From contig AP023240.1 in assembly GCA_016592635.1 (NCBI GenBank), positions 2,707,630 through 2,771,629 on the forward strand: a stretch of 64,000 nucleotides of DNA. The letters run 5' to 3'. Below are positions 18,163 to 27,013 of this stretch, one piece after another. The translations under genes were made by a program, and so were the position numbers. Origin of the DNA: Methyloprofundus sp. Lineage in GTDB: Bacteria; Pseudomonadota; Gammaproteobacteria; Methylococcales; Methylomonadaceae. The notes under the pieces are model-generated. The model was not told where the DNA came from, ran no database searches, and saw only the letters and a program-made list of their open reading frames with translations. Position 1 is the stretch's first letter. Each line of letters begins with the position of its first letter.

Positions 18163-20846
18163 TATTTATCATCTCCGCATTGGAATGGACAGTCATCAGG
18201 AAAAGAGCCCTCTTCAAGAAATGGTAAGAATTCGTTCTGATTATTGGTAAATGTGGTGCCTAATAGCTTTTCAGCTTTTTCTATCGTTGTACTAGCATTT
18301 TTTACAATTCCAAGGTGATGCTTTATGTGCATTTCGGCGGCTAAAACTCCTCGATCATAAACATCCAGTAACCGTGTTAACTCAGCTTCAGATTTATCTT
18401 TTTCCGCAATTAACCGAGTACGTTGAGATTCATCTTTAAGATCGAAAACAAAGTGTTTACATCCATTTCCATCAGTACCAACAAGGCACTTAAGGTTTAA
18501 TTCACAGGGGTTAAGGTGTAGAGAGCTTGAGCAGTACCCAATAGGTGTGAATTGAATGGTCTTCATGGATTGCTCCAGGTACGCTGAGATATCCGATTCA
18601 GGTATTTCATCAGCTACCCATTGACGAACCTTTTGAGGTATCTCACCTACAAATCGGTTTTGATCTTCAAGCATTGCGGCACCGACCAATTTTGCTCTTT
18701 CAGTTCCTGTATTGTGATCGTAATGAGCGCCCTGTAGGTCAGTACGCCCCATCCACTTGTTAACGATAGCGGGTTGCACACCCGCCCGAAATAGAGAGGA
18801 TGTCTGCCAGTGACGACCCTTATGAGATTGCCATGAATTAGCGACATGGTCAGCTATGTCTAATCCATATTTTTTAAATGCATTTGGGTAACGGTCATTA
18901 CCCATAAAAAAATACATAACTGCTTTATAGCCTAAAATTTCAGGAGATAAGGGGTTTGCGCTCCCTGATCCTATGTCTGCTCGTAAAAAAAGGAATTCAG
19001 AAATTTTTTGCTCACGAGAGAATGATTTAGACGCTATTGTGATAGCTTTAGGGTCGAAGTCAGTTTTTGCTTCTTCAGTATCAAATTCATAGATCTCTTT
19101 TTCGAGTGCGAAGTTATTATCGATGAATTTGTTATATATATAACTTTTTATTGATTGTTGAGAAATGGTAAACCCTTCGTTTACCGAGTAACGAATGTGT
19201 GAATTATCAGTTTTAACCTTGACTGTTATTTTTTGCTTATTTGATATTTCAAAATCTGGATTCAATTTCTTGAAATCGTTATTTTTTGAGTTGGTTGTTA
19301 ATAATATAAGTTCAGGGAAAATCTCACGAAAGGTAATGACATCGATATTTTTCTCAATATCAAAGCCGCCATGAGCATATGCAGTAAGCTTTTTAGCGGC
19401 ATCAGATCGTGTAATTAAAGCGGGCGCCCGACCTTTGCCTTCAAAGGTTCTAGGAGCAAATGTATAGCAAGCAGCAGTGCCGCCCTCTCCTGTTTTGCTG
19501 AGTTTAGAGATTGTTTTGTCACCTGAATTTTGTCGATAAATGTGTTTTCCATGAATAACAGATAATAATTCTTGTTCTGTTAAATTATTGATCCGTTGGT
19601 CTATATGGAAATTGATAAAATTCAAAATAGCTTGACCACGAACAGAGTATTTGTTCCGTTTTGCATCAAGTGGACGTATTGTTAAATCCAGCCCCCATGA
19701 TGAATAAGCCTTCACCATCATTGCGGTTGTTTTTGATGCGCTGCTGATAGGCAGTATGTCAGCAAGCTCTATAAGTGTGTATTCACTCATAGGGCTAATT
19801 TCTTTTTTTAATATCCAAGCCTTTTGAGCTTCTAATTTTTTTTTAATTAAAAAAGCATCAAGTTCAGTAAGTAATTCATTAGCACTTGAGCGACGATCTT
19901 CTATAAATTTATCGAGGCGGTCACGCACTGTAGTAAGGGATTTGGTTGTCTCAAGTTCTTCCGCATTATCACGATAAGGACGAGTGAGATTTTGTATTTT
20001 TTGAACTATCTCTAACAGGAGCGGCCTCCATACTACGGGAACATATCGGCTGTGTGGAGTCATTCCTTTTTCAGTCCATACTTTACACATAAGTTCACCG
20101 TTTACGTCCTGTAGGCAGTCAACAGGAAGGCGAAGAACCTCTCCGATTCGCAGCCCCATACTGTATTGGAAAGCTTGCGTGTAAACACTCAATAAATCAG
20201 ATGTGGCTCTATCACTTTCATCGAATTGATCCTCGACGGCCCATTTTAGTTGCACTATTGCGCGAACTAACTCGGGAATAGGCATTTTCTCTTTCAGAGC
20301 CGGTGATCCTTGTTTTTCTTGGGTAGCCTTATGTTTTGATGGACTAATTATATCAATTTGAGTTCTTAATAAGTTTTCTTGCTGAAGGTAACGTAGATAG
20401 AGGTTTAAATCCTGAAGAGGCACTTGAGGTCGGTCGTAGTTTTCAAGAATTATATTGTAGATTGAGCTGTATAAGTCATGCGTGAAATCTTCAATTTTAA
20501 TCGCTTTAGCTTCTATTATGTAAGGCCCAATGTGCCGTAGTGACATGATCCGAGAGGCTGATAGTGGTGTCTTGCGAGTGCGTGTACCCCAAAGTTGATT
20601 AACAATAAGGGATTTAATGGTCTCCTTGATTTCGTCAGGCCATTCGAGTCGTTTTTTACTTCGGTTTCCTTGGATTGTTGAGAAATGTAGAGTTTCACCG
20701 TAATAACGCCATTCATTAGATTCAAAATCCTGACCGTTAAAAGCATTAAGATCCGAAAATCTTATTCGAGATTGCTTACATAAATTAGTGTAGTTTTCAG
20801 ATATAGAGCGAGTACGTTTATCTTTTATATTGACAATATTATTCAT
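18162..20846 (-). CDS. Very large tyrosine recombinase-like protein, third member of the trio
   Basis: ATG 20846 is preceded by GGAG and overlaps the preceding gene's stop by eight bases, giving 894 residues; a TTG at 20858 is possible. The protein is more than twice as long as a usual integrase. Arm-type helices fill the N-terminus. The first catalytic Arg is R233 (GLRIGEVLRLP). The C-terminal catalytic block, near residues 670-710, is HKGRHWQTSSLFRAG ... WMGR ... GAHYDH, with the tyrosine near 708. A block of about 400 residues separates the halves. Near residues 770-800 there is a cysteine cluster (GYCSSS ... PCELNLKCL ... GCKHF) that could bind zinc. It resembles the extended TnpB-type recombinases of Tn554-like elements, but I cannot match it to a named protein with certainty. 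Confidence 0.82.
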   Translation of the reverse strand: MNNIVNIKDKRTRSISENYTNLCKQSRIRFSDLNAFNGQDFESNEWRYYGETLHFSTIQGNRSKKRLEWPDEIKETIKSLIVNQLWGTRTRKTPLSASRIMSLRHIGPYIIEAKAIKIEDFTHDLYSSIYNIILENYDRPQVPLQDLNLYLRYLQQENLLRTQIDIISPSKHKATQEKQGSPALKEKMPIPELVRAIVQLKWAVEDQFDESDRATSDLLSVYTQAFQYSMGLRIGEVLRLPVDCLQDVNGELMCKVWTEKGMTPHSRYVPVVWRPLLLEIVQKIQNLTRPYRDNAEELETTKSLTTVRDRLDKFIEDRRSSANELLTELDAFLIKKKLEAQKAWILKKEISPMSEYTLIELADILPISSASKTTAMMVKAYSSWGLDLTIRPLDAKRNKYSVRGQAILNFINFHIDQRINNLTEQELLSVIHGKHIYRQNSGDKTISKLSKTGEGGTAACYTFAPRTFEGKGRAPALITRSDAAKKLTAYAHGGFDIEKNIDVITFREIFPELILLTTNSKNNDFKKLNPDFEISNKQKITVKVKTDNSHIRYSVNEGFTISQQSIKSYIYNKFIDNNFALEKEIYEFDTEEAKTDFDPKAITIASKSFSREQKISEFLFLRADIGSGSANPLSPEILGYKAVMYFFMGNDRYPNAFKKYGLDIADHVANSWQSHKGRHWQTSSLFRAGVQPAIVNKWMGRTDLQGAHYDHNTGTERAKLVGAAMLEDQNRFVGEIPQKVRQWVADEIPESDISAYLEQSMKTIQFTPIGYCSSSLHLNPCELNLKCLVGTDGNGCKHFVFDLKDESQRTRLIAEKDKSEAELTRLLDVYDRGVLAAEMHIKHHLGIVKNASTTIEKAEKLLGTTFTNNQNEFLPFLEEGSFPDDCPFQCGDDK

Positions 20847-22548
20847 TGCTTTCTCCAAGAGAAGATGTCATTTTTATATTTCCACCAGCATTAATGAAAT
20901 TGACGGCCTTCCCTTCCGAATAAGCAATGGCAGCTTCACAACCAGCAACAGCTTCATCAAGTTGGTGGATGACAGACCCTGTTGAGGTTCCTTTTAATAT
21001 TTCAACTTTATCTTCTAGATTAATGAGTGCATTTTTATGAGCATTTACATCCTTAGAAGGACAGAATTTATCACATTGATAGCATGCTACAGCAGGCTCT
21101 AGCATACATACCGAATCTTTTTGGCATTTACCAATTGCTGTAAAGTGACGTGTCTCAACAATATCCTTGCCATAAATGTTAGCCTCCTGATCGCCTTCAC
21201 GAGTCCATGCTGCTACAAAATGCTGTTGTTCAACACGTTTATTTGTTGCCTCTTCGAGTATCTCAAACATTTCATGTGTGTACCTGAAATAGTGCTTAAC
21301 GCTACCGATATTACTATGGTCGAGAAGGTCTGCAACCTCAGGCTCGGTCATCCCTTCGATAACAGCAGTAGTTCCGACGGTGTAGCGGAATCGGTATGGA
21401 GTTAGGTTGAATGCCATTCCGGTACGGGGAGATTTGGGTAGGTGATCCTCAATACATCTTAGGCGGTAAAGAACCTGAGAGCTGTCAATGCTATGCCCAA
21501 AATCAGACTTGTCTAGATTGAGATCATAGATATATTGGTAGGGGTTGGAGTGATCAAAATTTTCTATATAATTATTATTGTTATTGAAAAAACGATTATC
21601 AAAAGTTTTTTTATACGGGTGTTGTTCTTTGCGTGAAAATAATTCTGTGCGCCTCATTATAAGTGGAGGGTCGCTGAGATTAAGATCTGCATATACGTTC
21701 TGGTGAGTGGATATTAAATCTTTAATCAAAGTTGCTGTTTCAGGTTTTAATACCCTTTTGGTAAATTGGGTACGGCGGGTAGGCTGCCCTTGTTTTACTC
21801 GTGGTACATTGAGATAGGATATCCCCATATCAGCACGTTCAATGAAGTCACTTTGTTTAAGTAGTGATATCTGTATTGGACGCAAACCAAATGTCATACA
21901 AAGAGCTAATATTACTCTGTCCTCAAGGTGAATATAAGGATCATCTAATGCTTTTTTTAGTATCCCGTTTTCTTCTCTGGTAAAAGGCCCTAATTCAGCA
22001 TCAAGTGTAAAAAGGCTGCTGTAAGTATTTTGATCTCCTCCTGTAGAAAGTTTGAGTATCTCTTCAGCAAAATCATAGGAAAGACCTGATAGTTCATACG
22101 CGATAAACCACTCAACTAAACGCTTAATTGCTGTAAGGTTACTATCATTATTAATATGCGTGACAGCACTATTCAGTGACTCTTCTATACCTTTACCTTG
22201 AATAACCTCAGATGTAAAAAGTTCTACCCCCTTTGCATAGTTTTGAATTGTTCCCCCAAGGTATCTAGTGAGTAGGTGATGTAAGAGTGCGGATGTAATC
22301 TGATCAATATCTGCTTGACCCGTGAAGAACATGCCGGTTTTAATTAGTGTGGCACTGCCATTATCATCAGTCCAAATAATTTTTTGTAGCCATGCACCTG
22401 AATCGTCCTTTACTTCTATCTTATAGCCTAGTCGAGTTGTAATACTGCGATCTTTATACGGAAAGTTAGAAGCTAAAGTAGCTTCAGAGTTAACGGGTAA
22501 TAATTGCTGAGAATCGATTACTTTCTGTGTATTTTCCTTAATCGCCAT
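20839..22548 (-). CDS. Tyrosine recombinase, second member of the trio
   Basis: A 569-residue site-specific recombinase. The N-terminal 180 residues are a core-binding region. The catalytic domain has R223 (FGLRPIQIS), the box II region Y385-x2-R388 (PYRFRYTVG, with Tyr in place of the usual His), H411 (LLDHSNIGSV) and the nucleophile Y420 (KHYFRY). The tail carries a cysteine group, CMLEPAVACYQCDKFC, probably a zinc site. This is a feature it shares with the third recombinase but not with the first. The start overlaps the end of the first recombinase gene by 11 bases. It should act together with its neighbours in integrating or excising the island. Confidence 0.88.
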   Translation of the reverse strand: MAIKENTQKVIDSQQLLPVNSEATLASNFPYKDRSITTRLGYKIEVKDDSGAWLQKIIWTDDNGSATLIKTGMFFTGQADIDQITSALLHHLLTRYLGGTIQNYAKGVELFTSEVIQGKGIEESLNSAVTHINNDSNLTAIKRLVEWFIAYELSGLSYDFAEEILKLSTGGDQNTYSSLFTLDAELGPFTREENGILKKALDDPYIHLEDRVILALCMTFGLRPIQISLLKQSDFIERADMGISYLNVPRVKQGQPTRRTQFTKRVLKPETATLIKDLISTHQNVYADLNLSDPPLIMRRTELFSRKEQHPYKKTFDNRFFNNNNNYIENFDHSNPYQYIYDLNLDKSDFGHSIDSSQVLYRLRCIEDHLPKSPRTGMAFNLTPYRFRYTVGTTAVIEGMTEPEVADLLDHSNIGSVKHYFRYTHEMFEILEEATNKRVEQQHFVAAWTREGDQEANIYGKDIVETRHFTAIGKCQKDSVCMLEPAVACYQCDKFCPSKDVNAHKNALINLEDKVEILKGTSTGSVIHQLDEAVAGCEAAIAYSEGKAVNFINAGGNIKMTSSLGESNE

Positions 22549-23758
22549 CTTTTGTTTCCTCTAATATTTTGTTTTGTAGTGCTAAGTGCAGCTCTCCGAC
22601 TCGGCGCTGAATTGAACCCTTTGGGTATTTGTGAACCATTGAACTTCCAGGGCTCCATCCACCGGCATATTCTTGTAGGGTTGTTTTTACCCCCTGTTTA
22701 GCTATTGGCCCATGAGCGTCTAATGTTGAATCAAGTTTTTCACTTAATAAATCATGAAAGGTGTTACGCAAAATATGTGGCGTTAGGAGTTTTTCAAACT
22801 GGGGGTGTTTTTTTATAAGGGTTTTTAAAGATTCATTGGGTGTGATTACACTCAAAGGGAGTCCATCTCTGAGAGAAAGAAATACATAGGTAGATTTCTT
22901 GGGATTTTTGAATTTAGGCCGAATTTCCGTAATGAAGTATTCAAATATGGCAGCCAAATCATTGCTTAAATCGATTTGCCTGCCATTTGTTTTTACAGAA
23001 GGTACTTCTTTTCTAGGATATCCGCTTTTTAGCTGATCCCCTTTAACTATTTCGAAATATTTTCGGCTGTACTGTGGGCCTACGAGGTTAAAATTATTAA
23101 GCTGTAATCCTAAAGACTCTCCCTTTCGGTTGCCTCCCAATATCATAGTTAAGAATAAGCAATAATTTCGCCATCGAACTAGCTCTCCTTTCCACGGGTT
23201 TTGTGTATTTTCTTTAACCGGGTTGATGATATCCAAAAATTCTGCACGTAGTTCAGGTGAAAGACCAACCTTATCTTTATTGGTAGATCGGTATGGGGAT
23301 TTTCCATGAATAATAAATACTTTCTCCATTCCTCCAAGTTGTATTTGAGCAGCTTTTAGCAGGTCAGGGGATGTTACGCGACTCTGGTAAAAGTCCCAGA
23401 GAAATTTGATGAATTTGCGTGTGACAGTCCAACGCAACTTAAAAGTGCTGGATGCAACAATTTCACCAGTGTCTTTTCGTACTGAGTAAAATGCGGTGAG
23501 CGATTCTATCTCGCCAGTAGTTAAACGATTAAGGTGTGAGAAACGAGATGCTGGGTGAATATTCTGAGAGTGGCAAAACTGATAAAACTGTTTAATTACT
23601 TTCGCCTCAGCCTCTAATGTTTTAAGAGGGTGGCCTTGGTCTAGTCGCTGCATTAGATATGAAGCGCTTGAAAGATCCAAGGCACCATCAATGAGTAGTA
23701 GTGAGATATATGCGCCGTTCAGCATCGAGAACTTTGTTTTTACAACTTTGATTTCCAT
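22538..23758 (-). CDS. Tyrosine recombinase, first member of the trio (TnpA-like)
   Basis: A 406-residue integrase with an N-terminal SAM-like core-binding domain (about 30-130) and a C-terminal catalytic domain. The catalytic set is R211 (GGNRKGESL), H328-x2-R331 (TPHILRNTFHDLL), W368 in GGWSPGS, and the nucleophile Y378 (MVHKYP). It is the leading gene of the operon and its promoter should lie in the 250-base end region to its right. Three adjacent, different tyrosine recombinases are the mark of Tn554-type and recombinase-in-trio elements; the gammaproteobacterial 'gamma-mobile-trio' islands are another candidate parent family, which I cannot confirm without a search. Confidence 0.9.
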   Translation of the reverse strand: MEIKVVKTKFSMLNGAYISLLLIDGALDLSSASYLMQRLDQGHPLKTLEAEAKVIKQFYQFCHSQNIHPASRFSHLNRLTTGEIESLTAFYSVRKDTGEIVASSTFKLRWTVTRKFIKFLWDFYQSRVTSPDLLKAAQIQLGGMEKVFIIHGKSPYRSTNKDKVGLSPELRAEFLDIINPVKENTQNPWKGELVRWRNYCLFLTMILGGNRKGESLGLQLNNFNLVGPQYSRKYFEIVKGDQLKSGYPRKEVPSVKTNGRQIDLSNDLAAIFEYFITEIRPKFKNPKKSTYVFLSLRDGLPLSVITPNESLKTLIKKHPQFEKLLTPHILRNTFHDLLSEKLDSTLDAHGPIAKQGVKTTLQEYAGGWSPGSSMVHKYPKGSIQRRVGELHLALQNKILEETKDGD

Positions 23759-24006
23759 CTAAATAAAAACTCTCGTAATGAAACAAAAAATTAAATGTAC
23801 GAGTAGTTATTTTAGAGGATATTCAATAAAAGGCAACAAAAATGAAACTTTTTTGCTGCCTAATGAGTATTTATCTGAGTGGCGCCATAATGAAACGATT
23901 TGAAAAATCTCTTGCTAGGCTGTGTTAATTTTAACCTATTGAAAAATAGTGGATATTATTGATATTTTTATAATTATGAAACATAATTATAAAAGCTTTA
24001 GTTAAA
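23759..24006. repeat. Right end of the island: motif repeats and palindromes next to pilC
   Basis: No gene is present. ATGAAACGATT occurs at 23890-23900, matching the left-end copy at 8912-8922 in the same orientation. ATGAAAC cores also occur at 23778, 23841 and 23976. Three inverted repeats surround or contain these cores. CTCGTA/TACGAG is at 23772-23803. GGCAACAAAAA/TTTTTTGCTGCC around an ATGAAAC-containing loop is at 23832-23860. A perfect 13-bp stem with loop AAA is at 23966-23994, directly after the pilC stop. The last may serve as a barrier to pilC transcription or mark the island's terminus. Confidence 0.6.
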
Positions 24007-25224
24007 CTAGATGGCCGCACCAAGCTTAAAGATAGGTAAATACATAGCAACAATCAAGCCCCCGACTAAAACACCCAAAATGGCCATAATGAACGGTTCC
24101 ATTAAACTACTTAAATTATCGACTAAATTATCGACTTCTTCTTCATAAAAATCAGCCACTTTATCTAGCATTTTATCAATTGACCCCGCTTCTTCTCCAA
24201 TAGCCAACATTTGCACCACCATATGAGGGAACAAGTTTGTTTGAGTCATGGCATATTGCATACTTTGCCCTGTTGAAACTTCCTCACGCATTTGCATGAC
24301 GGCATTCGAGTAAACTATATTTCCAGTAGCACCTGCAACCGATTCTAATGCCTCTACTAAAGGTACCCCAGCCGCTGACATGGTCGACAAAGTACGCGCA
24401 AAACGGGCAATGGCAGATTTGTTTAATATTAGCCCTACCACAGGAAGTTTAAGCATGGTGCGATCCAAAAAATGATTGAATGGCTTGGAACGCTTACGAA
24501 AATACCCAAAAGTATATACTGTACCCACAATACCGCCGACAACAAAATACCAGTTGGCGACCATCCAGTCTGATAGCCCCATTACCCATAATGTAAACGC
24601 GGGTAATTCAGCACCAAAACTATCAAATAAATCTTTAAAAACAGGCACTACAAAAATAAGTAAAATTGCAGTAACAATAAAAGCAACCGCAACAACGGCA
24701 ATAGGGTAAGTTAAAGCTTTTTTTACCTTAGCTTTAATTGATTCTGATTTTTCCTTATAAGTAGCAATTTTATCAAGCAAACTTTCCAAAACCCCTGCCT
24801 GCTCACCTGCTTCAACCAAGTTACAAAATAACTCATCAAATTGTACAGGGCGTTTTCCAAGTGCTTCCGCAAGCGTGTCACCCGCTTCAATATCGGCTTT
24901 TATAGCCAACAACATCTCAGCCATTGATGGATTATCATGCCCTTTGCCAATAATATCAAAAGACTGTACTAACGGTACTCCTGACTCAAGCATGGTAGCA
25001 AGTTGCCTGGCAAAAATAGAAATATCTTTAGTTGTTATGGTGGCCTTAGCCTTGGAAAATAATGGTTTAGGTTTTTTCTTTATGGCAATAACACGAATAC
25101 TTTGACGCCTTAACTCTGCTTTAGCGACCATCACACTTAATGCGGCTAATTCTCCTTTAACGACTTTACCCGTTCTATCTTTGCCCTTCCAGACAAAATC
25201 TATTTGCTCATTGTCATCTGCCAT
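24007..25224 (-). CDS. pilC: Type IV pilus inner-membrane platform protein
   Basis: PilC is the polytopic inner-membrane protein on which PilB and PilT act to extend and retract the pilus. The 405 residues have two T2SSF domains (about 75-195 and 275-400), each with the conserved LVEAGEQAGVLE- or AIGEEAGSIDKML-like segment, and three membrane helices. The C-terminal part ends ILGVLVGGLIVAMYLPIFKLG. It starts two bases after the pilB stop. Its usual downstream partner, pilD, is 15 kb away because of the island. Confidence 0.96.
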   Translation of the reverse strand: MADDNEQIDFVWKGKDRTGKVVKGELAALSVMVAKAELRRQSIRVIAIKKKPKPLFSKAKATITTKDISIFARQLATMLESGVPLVQSFDIIGKGHDNPSMAEMLLAIKADIEAGDTLAEALGKRPVQFDELFCNLVEAGEQAGVLESLLDKIATYKEKSESIKAKVKKALTYPIAVVAVAFIVTAILLIFVVPVFKDLFDSFGAELPAFTLWVMGLSDWMVANWYFVVGGIVGTVYTFGYFRKRSKPFNHFLDRTMLKLPVVGLILNKSAIARFARTLSTMSAAGVPLVEALESVAGATGNIVYSNAVMQMREEVSTGQSMQYAMTQTNLFPHMVVQMLAIGEEAGSIDKMLDKVADFYEEEVDNLVDNLSSLMEPFIMAILGVLVGGLIVAMYLPIFKLGAAI

Positions 25225-25226
25225 AA

Positions 25227-26936
25227 TTATTCTCTGGTAACCCTATCAATTTCTTCTAATGTAGTAATACCTTGTATTATTTTTAGTAATCCTGAACGCC
25301 TTAAATCATTAATACCTTCTGTCTTTGCCTGATCACCTAACTCCATTGCATTGCACCCTTCTAAAATACGAGCACGCATTGCCTCACTAATAGGCATTAC
25401 TTGATAAATCCCGACACGACCTTTATAGCCATCATTACAATGCTCACAACCTATCGCTTTATACACCGTAAAGCTCCCTATTTCATCCTCTTTGAACCCT
25501 GCCTCTAATAAAGTTTTTTCAGGATAATCTGCATCAGTTTTACAATACTCACAAAGCCTTCTTGCAAGCCGTTGCGCCATAATAAGTAAGACTGAAGAAA
25601 CGATATTAAAAGCCGGAATCCCCATTTGTAATAAACGATTCAACGTTTGTGGGGCATCATTAGTATGTAATGTAGAGAGCACCATATGCCCAGTTTGTGC
25701 TGCTTTAACAGCGATTTCAGCGGTTTCTAAATCCCGAATCTCCCCTACCATAATAATATCAGGATCCTGCCGTAAAAAAGCCCTTAATGCCGTAGCAAAA
25801 GTCAACCCAGCTTTAACATTCATATTAACTTGGTTAATACCCTCAACAGTAATCTCAACTGGGTCTTCTGCTGTAGAAATATTACGCTCAACCGTATTAA
25901 GAATATTTAGCCCAGTATAGAGCGAAACCGTTTTACCACTACCTGTCGGCCCCGTCACTAAAATCATGCCATATGGTTTTTCAATAGCAGATAGAAATAA
26001 TGCTTGCTGATCAGGCTCAAAGCCAAGTTTTTCAATGCCAAGTTGCGCACTGGTAGGGTCTAAAATACGTAATACAACTTTTTCGCCAAATAGAGTAGGA
26101 CAAGTATTTACCCGAAAATCAATCGCTTTATTGCGAGAGAGTCTCATTTTAATACGTCCATCCTGCGGAACACGTCGCTCAGCAATATCCATTTTAGACA
26201 TAACTTTAATACGTGAAACAATGCGATTAGAGATATTTGCAGGCGGACTAGCCACTTCATGTAACATTCCATCACTACGAAACCGAATGCGAAAAGTTTT
26301 TTCGTAAGGTTCTAAATGTATATCTGAAGCACCTTTTTTAATGGCATCCAATAATATTTTATTAACAAAGCGAACAATAGGCGCATCATCAACATCACTA
26401 GTATCAACCTCTTTAGAAGTTTCTTGGCCATCTGAAATATCAATATTATCTAAGTCAGAATCCAGTAAGTCAGTCATACTGGTATCAGCGGCTTCAAGAA
26501 AAGAATCTATTGCACCAACCAGTTTATCCTCTTCAACTAAAATAGTTTCGGTACTCAGGCGGGTATGAAACTTGATATCATCTAAGGCTTGGAAATTAGT
26601 GGGGTCGGACAAGGCAACAAATAAGCGGTTACCTCTTTTGAATAGGGGAAGTGCATGATGCTGGTGAATCAGTTTTTCACTAACAATACCTGTTGGCAGT
26701 GCCGACTTATCAAATGCCGATAAATCAAAAACAGGCACACCAAATTCATTAGAAGCATGCATCGCAATCGCTTTTGCCTCCACATATTTATTATTTACCA
26801 AATAGCTAATCAAAGGAACTTTTTTGTTTTTTGCATCAGTGCTATACGTCTGTGCATCAGACTCAGTTAATAAGCCTTCTTGAATAATGCATCTTAATAG
26901 ACCACTAAAATGTAGATCTGCAGAATTTGCTACCAT
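25227..26936 (-). CDS. pilB: Type IV pilus assembly ATPase
   Basis: PilB is the hexameric ATPase that powers pilus extension. The 569-residue protein has an N-terminal MshEN/T2SSE-N domain (about 10-150) and an N2 domain. The ATPase domain carries Walker A GPTGSGKT at about 328-335, the Asp box, Walker B IIMVGEIRD and the His box (STLHTND). The zinc-binding tetracysteine is split as CEYC ... CEHC, about 50 residues apart. All catalytic motifs are intact. It heads the pilB-pilC unit. Confidence 0.96.
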   Translation of the reverse strand: MVANSADLHFSGLLRCIIQEGLLTESDAQTYSTDAKNKKVPLISYLVNNKYVEAKAIAMHASNEFGVPVFDLSAFDKSALPTGIVSEKLIHQHHALPLFKRGNRLFVALSDPTNFQALDDIKFHTRLSTETILVEEDKLVGAIDSFLEAADTSMTDLLDSDLDNIDISDGQETSKEVDTSDVDDAPIVRFVNKILLDAIKKGASDIHLEPYEKTFRIRFRSDGMLHEVASPPANISNRIVSRIKVMSKMDIAERRVPQDGRIKMRLSRNKAIDFRVNTCPTLFGEKVVLRILDPTSAQLGIEKLGFEPDQQALFLSAIEKPYGMILVTGPTGSGKTVSLYTGLNILNTVERNISTAEDPVEITVEGINQVNMNVKAGLTFATALRAFLRQDPDIIMVGEIRDLETAEIAVKAAQTGHMVLSTLHTNDAPQTLNRLLQMGIPAFNIVSSVLLIMAQRLARRLCEYCKTDADYPEKTLLEAGFKEDEIGSFTVYKAIGCEHCNDGYKGRVGIYQVMPISEAMRARILEGCNAMELGDQAKTEGINDLRRSGLLKIIQGITTLEEIDRVTRE

Positions 26937-27013
26937 AATAAATAAGTTATTTTATGATTCATACCAATGAATATAGATGAAACTAGCTCATTAGCCAAGT
27001 ATTTCAAGTATTA

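Larger units (their letters stand above)
8811..24006. mobile_element. Genomic island inserted between pilC and pilD, with recombinase-trio integration module
   Basis: The island occupies the pilC-pilD junction. Its right end holds three coupled tyrosine recombinase genes plus a small coiled-coil gene. Its cargo is a type III restriction-modification system broken by an IS66-family element, a RES-domain protein, a serine recombinase and a kinase remnant. Copies of ATGAAACGATT or near variants lie in the outer 300 bases of both sides and may be recombinase sites. The boundaries given are those of the flanking pilus genes; the exact att core is not resolved, because I found no obvious long direct repeat at the two junctions. 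Confidence 0.8.
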
